From assembly GCA_033675545.1 (NCBI GenBank), contig JAWDGP010002165.1, forward strand, positions 532,325 through 596,324: 64,000 nucleotides of DNA, read 5' to 3'. Positions 45,697 to 56,418 of this stretch are shown here, piece after piece (within the stretch, counting starts at the first letter, position 1; the number at the start of each line of letters is the position of its first letter). The stretch is from Elysia crispata. Its lineage: Eukaryota > Mollusca > Gastropoda > Plakobranchidae. The notes beneath the pieces are model-generated. The model had not been told where the DNA came from and did not search any database. It saw only the letters and a program-made list of their open reading frames with translations. Position numbers and translations under genes: made by a program.

Positions 45697-47622
45697 ATGA
45701 GCTGCCTCTCCTGCCCCTGCCATTTCAAATGGCCAATGGACACTCTGGGCACTAAAAGAGACCCTATTAACTGTGAAAAGGCATGGCTTGATTTTGCAGT
45801 TCGCCTACTATCTCGTGAGGCAGTAGGAAAAGGACGAGGCCAGGAGACAGTGTGGGGAGCAAGATGTAAACCTTCTTGGTGGGACAGAGCAGTGAACCAT
45901 GCTTGGAAAAACCCCACAGCCAACCCAAAAGACACAAAAGAAATTTTGCTTGAGAAGTATTTGGCCTTAGAAAGTCATTTGAGGGATGAGAAAAGGTTCC
46001 CAGCAGAGCTTGAGGAAGAGTCCCGCCTATGGAAAGAGGGGAAATACCTGGAGTTGTTTTTAATGACATCTCTTACAAGTTTATTAGGCAAAGTCACAAG
46101 TGTTCACTCTGCAATTGAGGATGCTTGTGTTAAAGTTAATGAGTTAAACGCAACTGTTCACAAGTCAATTCTTACAAATATTCAAAATTGTTTAAAATCA
46201 TCACTCAAAAGGACAGAGCAACTAAATAATGTAAAAAATAGGGCTACTACAAACATCAAGGAAGTCACTAAAAAGGCAAGATCAAAAAAGAGAAATTTTA
46301 ATTATTCAGGTTTACACAAAGAAAATGTTGAATGTTCTCCCAAAAAACATAAAAAGTTAGAAGATGAACAGGCCCCAAACTTACCAATACCTTCTGGCTG
46401 TAACCAAGATTTTTCTGATTTTCTTGCATACCCTGAAATGCATCCCACAGACATTTTAGCCTTTGCACAGAAGCTCATGGAAAAGCGAAAAATACAATCA
46501 CCAAACTCTTCAGTTACTAGAAACAATAATACCTCTGCTTTCAGACCTCAGAGAGAAATCTTGCCCAAAACTCAACTTAGTGTAATATCTGCCACAGCAC
46601 CGCTCAACACTGCTTTACAAGACCCCAATAAGAAAATTGCATTAGACAATAAAGCAGCAAAGAGTTTTCAGCAAAGTTCTCAAACATTACAAACTCCTCT
46701 GAATAATTCTGTCAACGCGTCTCTTGCTCCTGTCTGTGCTCTTACTGTCACCCCAGAACAGCTGGGCTATCTTCTGTCCCAGAACACTCTGCATCAGATG
46801 GCAAGAGCAGATTTCAATACCCCCACGGCATCTGATCTTCACGTTCAATCTATGCAAAATAATTCATTTGGGCAAACCTGTTTAAGTTTAGAAATCAATA
46901 AAGAGCCCACTGCTGATACAAATGAGAAAACAGACAATTTTGGAACAGATCCTCATCTTGCAATGTTAGAAGTACCTAGTGATACACTCAAATCTTCAGA
47001 GAGTGCCTGTAGCAATAAAAATTCACAATCAGATATCAGTCCAAACTGTGAGCCTTGTCTAGAAAATTCCATCACTTCAGATAATATCTGCTTTGATAAA
47101 GTTTCCAAATCAGAAATCAACCCAGGTTCTGAGTACTATCCAGAAAATTCTGACTCTTCATCATTTTTTCCCCCAGATGATTTAGATTTGAGTTTCCTCA
47201 ACAATGTAGATGTTGTAGAGCTATGCGATGAGTTATTCAAAGAGTCACACTCTTCAAAAGCTATAGATTCTACATATCTTTCAGGAACGGACACTAGTCT
47301 AATAGAAAAACAAAATCTCTTTGATATCATCAGTGAAAATGATGCAGAAAATCAGGTAGAGACATTACTGGAAGACATGGCAACAAGTAGCCTGACTCCT
47401 TTTGTCTCTGACTTAATCAATTTTGGTGATAATCCCAGTACAGTTAATGCTAGAGTTGTCTCTCCCTCTTCCAGCTTAGATATTGGCTATTGCTCTGAGG
47501 GAAGTCCTTCTGGTAGCACAGGCAATAATCCCATGCAACTGGTCAAAGATCAAGATCCCTCTTTCCTTTTAGAAAAGTTTCTCTCTTATGCTGAAAATTC
47601 ATTTTCTGCTGATTTTCAATGA
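45697..47622 (+). CDS. unrecognised 641-residue probable nuclear protein
   Basis: I do not recognise this gene. Residues about 20-165 look like a folded, conserved domain: WLDFAVRLLSREA, GARCKPSWWDRAV, NPKDTKEILLEKYLALE, FPAELEEESRLWKEGKY and LELFLMTSLTSLLGKVTSVH, with a probable long helix at 140-180. Two basic clusters (KKARSKKR at 192-199 and PKKHKK at 215-220) look like nuclear signals. The rest is Ser/Asn/Thr-rich and probably disordered. An acidic-hydrophobic stretch at about 488-512 (PPDDLDLSFLNNVDVVELCDEL) resembles a transcription activation segment. The frame may be extended upstream by splicing (acceptor at 45688, ATA ATC ATC before the ATG). AATAAA at 48242 could end the transcript. 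A transcription regulator is plausible but is inference. Confidence 0.75.
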   Translation: MSCLSCPCHFKWPMDTLGTKRDPINCEKAWLDFAVRLLSREAVGKGRGQETVWGARCKPSWWDRAVNHAWKNPTANPKDTKEILLEKYLALESHLRDEKRFPAELEEESRLWKEGKYLELFLMTSLTSLLGKVTSVHSAIEDACVKVNELNATVHKSILTNIQNCLKSSLKRTEQLNNVKNRATTNIKEVTKKARSKKRNFNYSGLHKENVECSPKKHKKLEDEQAPNLPIPSGCNQDFSDFLAYPEMHPTDILAFAQKLMEKRKIQSPNSSVTRNNNTSAFRPQREILPKTQLSVISATAPLNTALQDPNKKIALDNKAAKSFQQSSQTLQTPLNNSVNASLAPVCALTVTPEQLGYLLSQNTLHQMARADFNTPTASDLHVQSMQNNSFGQTCLSLEINKEPTADTNEKTDNFGTDPHLAMLEVPSDTLKSSESACSNKNSQSDISPNCEPCLENSITSDNICFDKVSKSEINPGSEYYPENSDSSSFFPPDDLDLSFLNNVDVVELCDELFKESHSSKAIDSTYLSGTDTSLIEKQNLFDIISENDAENQVETLLEDMATSSLTPFVSDLINFGDNPSTVNARVVSPSSSLDIGYCSEGSPSGSTGNNPMQLVKDQDPSFLLEKFLSYAENSFSADFQ

Positions 47623-48241
47623 ATTTAGGAAAAAAATAGAAGTGTTCCTACAGTACCAAAAAAATTAAAAAGAAAAAAGCTGTCTAGAGGTGAATAACTT
47701 TCTCTAGCATAGTAGCATTTCATTTGGACACAAGATGTTAGGAAAAATTATATTGATATCTCTGTGCAACTAAAAACAAAAAAATGAATGAGTGAATTAC
47801 AGACAGACAGGCCTTTTCTCTAGCTCTGTTGGAACTTATTCTTTAAGTAAGATGTTGGAATTGCTTTGAAAATATATGTAAACCTTTAATATTTTATGTA
47901 GTTTATCTATATTCTTATTATTGATGTATATCATGATTTTAAAATTTTCTGATTAAGGCTCTAAAATCGCCCAAGTAAGCATTCATGTTTCTTGCAATAA
48001 TCCTTTTTTTTTTCCTTCATGAAATTGAGTTGGCTGTATATGTATAGTAAAACAATATCAAATATTTATCAATCTTTTTAAATCATTTTTGTTTTTCAAT
48101 TAAATTTCTATTTCTATTGTCTTTTGTAGAAAATGAGACCTTGAGTAAAATAACAGAAAAAAAAAAAACGATTAAGAGGAATTAGTTTTACTCAGAATAT
48201 TAATTAATCTTGATAGTCAAATTTGAAAAATAATATTTGGG

Positions 48242-48247
48242 AATAAA
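48242..48247 (+). terminator. possible polyadenylation signal AATAAA
   Basis: About 620 bases after the stop of the 641-residue gene. It overlaps the left direct repeat around the small insertion at 48253-48298. Confidence 0.35.
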
Positions 48248-48252
48248 GTTTA

Positions 48253-48298
48253 CTTACTTACTTACTGCCCTTTTTGCCGTAGGCAATTAGGGCAGCAA
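48253..48298 (-). mobile_element. tiny 5'-truncated retroposon tail: hairpin plus (TAAG)n, with 11-bp target duplication
   Basis: Minus-strand GCTGCCCTAATTGCCTACGGCAAAAAGGGCAG folds into a near-perfect stem (CTGCCCT/AGGGCAG and TTGCC/GGCAA around a GTA loop). It is followed by TAAGTAAGTAAG. AATAAAGTTTA flanks it on both sides (48242-48252 and 48299-48309). A 3' hairpin with a short tandem tail is typical of several LINE/SINE families. Confidence 0.6.
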
Positions 48299-49125
48299 AT
48301 AAAGTTTAGCTAGCCATGATTTGTAAGGTTTGAAGGAAATGCCCATAATTAGAACCACAATTTGATATTCTTATTGATGTATTGGTGCACATGTTTGTTA
48401 CATATTTTTAATTCTTGACTTGACTCTAAGATTACCCATTTAAGCCTTCAAGTGTGTGATAAATAATCCTGGATTCTTTTTTTTTTTTTTTTTTTTATTT
48501 GTAAACTTAAGTTGGCTGTATACATGTATTACAGTAAAGAGTAATAAAACAAGATTGAATTTAAAAAAAAAATTCATCCTTTTGAATTTGAACCATTTCA
48601 TTTTTTGCTATCCACTTGAATATTTTTATTATCTTGTCTAGAAATGAGGCAGTTGTGGGTAAAATGACAGAAAAAATTTGAAAATGAAATGTTTTCCTCG
48701 AGTCAAATATGCAAAATTTTGGTTTTGGTATTTGTGATTCAAGATAAATAAATTTTAAGCGCTAAATCTCTCTCTTATCACTTGATGATGCATGCAATTG
48801 CAATTTAGGGGAAGGGGCAGATTGTGGGGCAGCATCATTTTTTATTAGACTTGGCTATTAAATTTTTACTTAAGTAGCTGTCATAACAACTGATGAAGAA
48901 AGAAATACTTTTATATGTACAATCTAAACTAATCAATGTTGATCCTTACAACTACAGGTGATGTGTGCATAATGCTTTTTTTTTCTTTGAAAAAGAATCA
49001 AATACCGGTATGGAGGATTTTTATTGAAACCATCGTGGAAAGCAACAGCTAGGTTATCATTTTCTTTCATCATGGACGCCTATTACATCATGTCAGATTC
49101 AATGGTTGAATCAAAATTTAAAATA

Positions 49126-49589
49126 CAGTCGAGTCCGCTTATTTTGAAGTCATTCGGGTAAAAAAAGGACTTCGAATTATCAGAAAACATAGAGAAAGAG
49201 TTAAAAAAAAAATGTTGATGACAGATCAGAAATGTCATGCACGTGTGCACGGGGATGGGGGTGGGCCTAACCCCTTTCTCTCTTGTAGCCTTATTTCAGA
49301 CTCTTGCCTACTGTAACGTAGGTGGACACACACACACCAGAATCGCTTGCCGCGCGGAGCATAGCTCTACGTGCACTTTGTTTTACAAGCCTTTAAAAGT
49401 GCTTTCACTGTGTCAGAACAAAAAAATGACGCCAAAATCGTTTCAAATTAACGGGATCATAATTTCAAAATTTGGACTAACCGATATTTTTTAATATAGC
49501 TTAAATAGAGAAATATTCGGTAAAATTAAACGACTTTGAAATATCCAAGAATTCGAACTGTTCAGTTTCGAATTATTTGGACTCAACTG
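49126..49589. mobile_element. pogo/Tigger-like MITE
   Basis: Left end CAGTCGAGTCC; right end, reverse-complemented, CAGTTGAGTCC. TA is at both edges (49124-49125 and 49590-49591). Arms share TTCGAATTAT-type sequence. 464 bases, no coding capacity. Confidence 0.75.
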
Positions 49590-49627
49590 TACTGTCTCTA
49601 GCTCTGTCACATCATTGTTTCATGCTA

Positions 49628-49924
49628 CAGTGGAACCCATATTTAACAACACCTCGAATAGTGACAATTATTGCTGTTACGACGGATCTGAAATCTCGTT
49701 TTATCCTCTCTTTAAATCAATTTATTTCTGCAATAGCGAGTATTGATACTGCTTCCCCATGTAATAACAATTAGATCTGAATGTACAAAGGAAAGAAAAG
49801 CACAAAAATTTTTCAGAGGAAGAAAATTTCGAGCATTTTGCCTTTCCTGCATTGCTATGGTACAAACAAGCGATGCAGGCTTTTGTGCCTTTTTTCCACA
49901 TAGTTGTTAAATATGGTTCCACTG
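49628..49924. mobile_element. MITE-like element, better copy of the family at 7575
   Basis: Left CAGTGGAACCCATATTTAACAAC; right, reverse-complemented, CAGTGGAACCATATTTAACAAC. TA lies on the left; the right edge reads AT, so the duplication is imperfect. 297 bases. Confidence 0.75.
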
Positions 49925-52900
49925 ATTAGTTCTATCCATCAGAAATAACAATGACTTGACTTCCTCTTTTGCATTTTGTGTTGTTAAAACATTAATCTTG
50001 ATTTTGGCATACAGTGCCCTCCACTTAATGCAAGATCTCATTATTAAACATTTTCCTTTATTTGAGGTAACCAAAAGGTCCTCAATACATGTAATTTTCT
50101 TTGATGAGTATTATTAATACATTGATGTCTTGATCTGCTAAAAATCTAATTCAAAGGAATTTCCCATGTTTTGGTTTCAAAATCATCCAAAATACCATTT
50201 AATTTTAGCCTATCCTCTTGAGTTAGATCTAAAGGTCTGTAGTGTGTAGACAGGGTTTTGTGTATGTGTGACTGAGAGAAGGCAGGGGTGTTGGATGTGA
50301 AAGAAAGACCTTAAAGAGACAAGCACCCTTGTGTGTGTGTTAGAAAAAGAGAGACTGGCGTCTCGAGCCTAATGGTATCAATACATGATCTTGCCCACAC
50401 AGCATTTGGGATCAGGGAAGAGGCGAGATGGCACGATGGACTGTGATTGGCCCACAGGTTAATGACTTTTGTGGATTGGCCTGACAGAGTGACATGTGGG
50501 AAGGGGAGGGAAGGGTATACAACGGTTCTAGATCTACTAGATCATCAAGTTATTATTAGGGATGGGTTTTATTATACTCGGTTATCAGATGGTGTAAGAT
50601 TGTAGGCTGCTGCGACACATACAAAATTCACAACAAAATTGACTGTTCTGTTTGAAAATAATATATTTCTGCTCCTTCAAACTGTAAAAGAATTAACCCT
50701 CAAAGGGTTGGAACAATCATCTCAGCCAACATCATTTCTAATCCTACGCTGTGGGTCCTAACTGAATAGTCAAATGAATCTGAAGAAAGGAGATCTTGAT
50801 TAAATTAATAAAGAGGTTTTAGTTTAAGGAATACTTATTTTATTACCTAAACGTCAATGTCAAAGCAGGTAAGCTTGTTAGTCATTTTGACTCAGGATTT
50901 ACTTTCTTGGAATTCAGCTTTATAGTATCTCATGCCTTTTGAAACTTTATTTGACAAAATTTTTTACTTGTTGCACAATGACTATACTGTAGGCCTACCT
51001 AAAAATGTTCAGGTTCTCAAAACGAACCTTTTTGAGGAAAATAAAAGGCTAAAATCTTTTGCTGAATAAATTTCAGGACGGTGACCTTAATGGTGCAAAA
51101 CTATTTTATCCCCAAGAAAATTTGCTCATTCAGTTTCCTTTGAAAAATATATGATTCATAAAATCTCTGAATAAAAAGTGCAAATATCCAAATATATTTG
51201 GAGTCACAGTTCTTACAAAGTGATGTTCTCTACCAAAAACATAGCAACTCAGGAAGTAATCTGTCCACTTCAAAGTAGAATAATGTTAACATTTTTGCAC
51301 ATGATTGAAACCAAAATAGTTTGGGGCAATCGGGCAAATGAAATTGAGGACATCATGTTTGAAGTACACATATTTTGCATAAGATTTTGAGTCATGAAAT
51401 TATTAAAACATCTTGTATACTCAAATTGTCAAAAAAAAGGGCAGAGAAAATTTCTTTTTAATTAAAAATTCTGCATAAATTGTATTTCTCACACAGCTCT
51501 GGACGTTACTCATTAAAATTCACGAACAATCACACAAATGAAACAAATGGATAAAAGAGCACGATTGACATGTTGCAATCTTTTAATGGATGAAATCAGA
51601 TATGTAATAATGTTACTATTAAGATCAAAGCCTTTCTTGTCATTTTAGATGCACCATCATATCACAGACATGTTCATCTATCTAAAAAATTGTCAAGATA
51701 ACCATAATGGTCTATTGCCACATATGTTTGACCCAAAATAGTACCTGATATATTCATAAGAAAAATGATCAGCACCAATTATTTTACTTTACTGGCTTTT
51801 TCTTTTTTTAATTGAAAGTTATACATATAAGCATTATTGACAAACTATACATGTCCATTTGCTGAATCAAGTTGAGTGAGTAGAATTAGAAAGTTATTTT
51901 TGTTATCCTTCATGGTTGAATGTGGGTGAAACCCAATAAACAAATCTGACTTTTTTTTTACATATCTTATACATGTATGTCAGCCTTTATAGTTAACATG
52001 TGCATTAAAACTATTATCCCTGTTCAAGTATCTTGCACACCTACAAGGTGTGTAAGTATGTAACAAACCATTTAAACCAAATGTTTTGCTTGCCCTGTGA
52101 AATAGGAATAGAAAACATTATAAAACGACAAAAGAAAATTATTGAAAGCTGTAATGCTTTTTTTTTATTTGAAATGAAGGAATGTTTCAATAAACTCTTC
52201 ATCATCCATGATCCAATAAGTATCAATCATGTACCTCTAAAAATATTACTGGATGTAAATCACTTACTCTCACATAATCAGTAATCATCAAATTTCATGA
52301 ATTAAATCTGGATCAATAATTTAATTAATTTATATTATAGTGCTAATGAAATATCAGATTTTGAAAATGGGGAGAAGCAACCTGGAAAGCAGATTTCCTC
52401 CCTTTTTTGCTTAATGCAATGGAGTCTAGAAAAAAAGAATTTAGAACAACCAAAGAGAATGGTCAAGTTCATGGTAGTTAACTTTAAATTGCCCGAATAG
52501 CAAGTCTTTTGTATTTTAACTTGAAATTAAGGTTATTGGTGTAATCAGGAGAAAATATAATAGAAAAGAGAGAAAAGATTCAACAGATATAAAACAATAA
52601 TCAACTTTATCTCCAAATTGACTTAAGCCAAGTTGTTTTCTCATTGACTCTACAGCATATATATATATATATATCTTAAAACCCAAGTTCTCTAATATTT
52701 ACTCATAGAATTATAATTTCATAAAATGTTAAACATGGATAATCTTGCAAAAACACTTTTATTTACAAAAACTATACTTTCAGATGACTCAGTTCAAATG
52801 AGTCAGATATCCCAACTTGGACCTTTAGATTCAGATATACATATATATACATATGTTATTTAGAACAATGAATTTTGCCAAGTCTCTCAATCCTAAAAAA

Positions 52901-53157
52901 AATGCATGAAAATAGAAATTCTTATAAACTAAAATGCTCAGGTTAATACTATATATAATGGGGAATGAGATTTTGCAAACAATTATGATACACACTTTTG
53001 TAAAACAATTAAAAGAAGAATGAAATTTCCAAATCTAGTAGTACTGTTTTATTGCAGAGCCATGAAAATCTTTCGTTCTAATTTCTATGTGCAGAACCAA
53101 TCAATACATGAGTGTGAAAAAAGCATACGGATAAGATCTCTTTAATGATGGTTAGGA

Positions 53158-53236
53158 CGCCAGATAGTTCAAAAGATAGAATGTTGGACTGACAACAGTG
53201 AGCTTTGGGTTCAATTCTTTGCAGGGTCCTCTGGTG
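53158..53236 (+). repeat. tRNA-derived SINE head or degenerate tRNA pseudogene
   Basis: CGCCAGA and TCTGGTG pair fully as an acceptor-like stem. GTTC/GAAT makes a D stem, and GGGTTCAATTC resembles the pol III B box. The anticodon stem does not pair and extra bases precede the 3' strand, so this is not a functional tRNA. Confidence 0.4.
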
Positions 53237-55045
53237 AGATTATCATTAAGTCTAGCTTTGCCTTGACAGACAGCCCTTCTCTGGATTAAAGACTATTCAG
53301 AAACAAGCAAGGTTCATTCTATTTGAACCATGACTTTAGACTGAATTTACACCTAGCAAAAAAGAAATTTGTGACCATGATCTGAAGGCAGACCTAGAGT
53401 CTAGATCTAGACATATCAGAAGTTCGAGATCCGATAAGCTTAGGGCTGGGAGACAAGTTTTTACATAAAACAAGTTGGGAGTGACAGATTGAGTTGTTCA
53501 GAGGTATATATCTTGAATCCGCTATTTGAAATATCGTATTAAAAGTAGGGAAATGCGGCAAATCAGGTATCCCCGTAATGCTCAGAAATGTACAGAAGTA
53601 ATCAAGAAAACACGAAGCCTCTATACGCTGTTAACATACTTCAAATTATTCATGAAAGCTGTCCCAAACGCAATTCCAGCGCCCAAGAGCTAAAAATAGT
53701 GTTAGAACTTGGCTTCCCTGAACTTAAAAAAAATTCCCCAACGAATTTGAGGAATCTGTGCTCAACTGTAATTTGTTAACAAGTTAACTGCATTGGTGCC
53801 TATGTCACCTTTACATTTCACAAATCTGACTCACCAAATTGAATCTATCATTGTATCAAACTGAGATAATGAAATAGAAAATGCAGCATCAAAGGAACAG
53901 GTTTAATAATGCTCAGGTATTTGAGATAATTACTCACAAACAAGGGTATCATGAAAGAAATGACATAATTTTAATTCTTTTCTCTCATTTTTGCCAACAG
54001 TTTATTTCTATTTTCCATTTACCCTTGAGTAGAATTATATCAACAGTAAGTTTGTTTCTTCAAATTTGCAAAATCTTTCTTAGATATGTCACAAAATGTC
54101 TTATTTCATGTACATGAGAAGCTGTTGAACTTCAATCATAAGCAACAGGAAAAGAGTCAAAAAGATCCAATATCACCCAGGACATTTTTCTTCATGAATG
54201 CATGCCTACTTCTCACATCTAATACAAAGTCATTGAATATTTTGGGTTGTACATGCAGACATGCCAGTCCATTCTTACTCTATGTGCCCTTCAATAGAAA
54301 CAAGAACACACTATAGTGCACCTTCTTAGCTGAAGCTTCAACAACAATATATGCAGTCCAGATGAGCCCAGTACAAAATATATAAATACTAGGAAAACAC
54401 ATTAGTTTTAACTTTCAAAAGTCAAAATTCACTTTAAGTAAGAGAAAGGATGGGCTAAAATTTTGGATAGGATATTTATTTCACTAGCTAATGATGTATT
54501 CCCACACTAGACAAAAAGTTTTGTGGAGTGTGGATTATGGGGCCATTACTCATTGATATTTGCAAATTATTCATTTTCTGGACCTCATGCTGAGAGCAAT
54601 CTGTTTGTGAAATGAGGACAGTGCCACTTCAACCATCCTATACAAAGACCAATCATGTTTGTCCTCAAACCCATTCTTATATAAAATTAACCTTTCTAAT
54701 CACAATATAATCATTGAAGCCAAATGCACATCGCAATCCTAAAAAATGTTACCTGTCTATTAAGACAGCTACAAGCATCCATGAATCAACCCTCATATTG
54801 AAATTTCAATACTATCAATGGCACACATCTATGAGTATGTGAAACAAATGACACAATTGGACTAAAGTTGCTTTACTTACTGATCCAAATGTTCCACACA
54901 TTAAGCTGCATAATTACGTTAACAGATTGAAAGGAACAAAAAATTCTGTTTCTATAGAGGTATATTGCTACTCTGGCTTATTTAAGCCCATAAATCACAT
55001 TTTAGCATGCTCCAGGCTGACACAAATTTTCGGGAACTGACTGTG

Positions 55046-55051
55046 TTTATT
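55046..55051 (-). terminator. polyadenylation signal AATAAA for SACM1L
   Basis: Minus-strand AATAAA about 40 bases after the stop codon. Confidence 0.4.
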
Positions 55052-55089
55052 AGTCAAACGATGAATATTCCATCAGGGTTGCCATATAG

Positions 55090-55228
55090 CTATTCTGCTT
55101 TGAATTTGGCAGCCGCGAGTCGAGGTTGATCAACAAAAGCCATGCCATACATGAAGATGGTGGCCATTGACATCACAGAGGCCATGCCCCAGAACAGAAC
55201 ATACATCATTTGCTCACTCAGATGCTCT
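55090..55228 (-). CDS. SACM1L: SACM1L last exon, second membrane helix and tail, with a 2-base frame anomaly
   Basis: The acceptor TCTCTCCTCAG gives (G)AG CAT CTG AGT GAG CAA ATG ATG TAT, matching the expected length before YVLFW. Then GTGTTCTG replaces the GTTCTG needed for VLFW: plus-strand ACAC at 55199-55202 where one AC fits. Downstream of it the helix and [12 protein letters not shown] tail read correctly to TAG 55092-55090. With the normal acceptor the protein would leave frame there. An AG 14 bases downstream (GAGTGAG|CAAATG) would restore frame with a shorter loop. Sequencing or assembly error, an allele, or real acceptor change all fit. Confidence 0.8.
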
Positions 55229-56337
55229 GAGGAGAGAAATAAAAAAAAACAATATAAGATAAGAAGGTTGAAGACATAAAAATCTTATATAAACATATCT
55301 ATAAGAGTCAGAGAATTAGATTAAGAACTGCCGTGATCTTTCCATCCAAGAACACTGGACTCAACGCAACCTTTTTCAAAAGAACTAGAAAAAAATCCCC
55401 AAATTTTTTACCTTCTTCAAATCCATGAATATAACGTACCCATTCAGGGGTAAATCCTGGCTTTAAAAAACCCAGAATATTAAATTCATTTTTTGTCCCC
55501 TAAGTTTTCTGGAGCATTCGCTAGTTCTACTTCTAGTAAGTACATGTAAACAAAGGCAACTTGACTTGGCTCAAAATTCCTAAGATATCCACGCCTTCCT
55601 TTGATTCAGTTGTGTTCAAACAGAGAGGATATCTAAAAACACCCAACGCAAAAGAGATGTGAGGTAGAAGTGTATGTCAATTTTTGGGCAGCATTATGGG
55701 ACTGGTGGCTGGCTAGTGATGGACAAACATGTGAACAATGAGGAAGGGCAGGCACAAAGAGAGTATGGGTTATGCACGACGAATCATCAGTCATCAATAG
55801 GCATTCCAGTGCATTTCTTGCCTAGGCTGATGAAAGTTAGACTGTTACTGTGTATAACTGTTGTGTGGGTCTTAACTATGCTTCAATATGAGCCATTCAT
55901 AGTGTTTGTACGACAGAGGTTCCATTTTATATAAGACATGTTCCTCGTTTATGGCACTATTTCCCTTGATCCTTAATGTCAATGGCTTCAACAAACCTTG
56001 GATCAAAAAACTTTTCGACTAGAACAAGCTGATTCATTTTATCATGCAAGGTTCACCATGGCAAACACTCAAGTGTCTGCAGGACAATATGAGACACCAC
56101 ATATACAATAATTTAAAGTGTAAAACTTTTCAAATTTAGTGACTTCACAAATGATAAGTAAAAAACCATGAGACTCGATGCGCACACACACACGCAGACA
56201 GACAAAAGACCGACATTCACAGAGACAGACCGATAGGCAGAGAAGAAGAGAAAGACAGCAGATAGACACAGACAGACAAAAAGTGACAAACAGATAGACA
56301 GTAAGAGACAGACAGAGAGACAAATAGAGATAAAGGC

Positions 56338-56418
<81 letters not shown>

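Larger units (their letters stand above)
49925..55089. other. spacer and probable SACM1L 3' UTR, no gene recognised
   Basis: AT-rich. It holds two CCAAT-type motifs (GATTGGCC at 50447 and 50476), a SINE-like unit at 53158 and an AT run at 52656-52674. The stretch just below 55089 should be SACM1L 3' UTR. Confidence 0.45.

Noticed and set aside
50440-50530. Two GATTGGCC motifs as a promoter
   Set aside because: No gene or exon follows on either strand within reach; CCAAT-like motifs alone are not enough.
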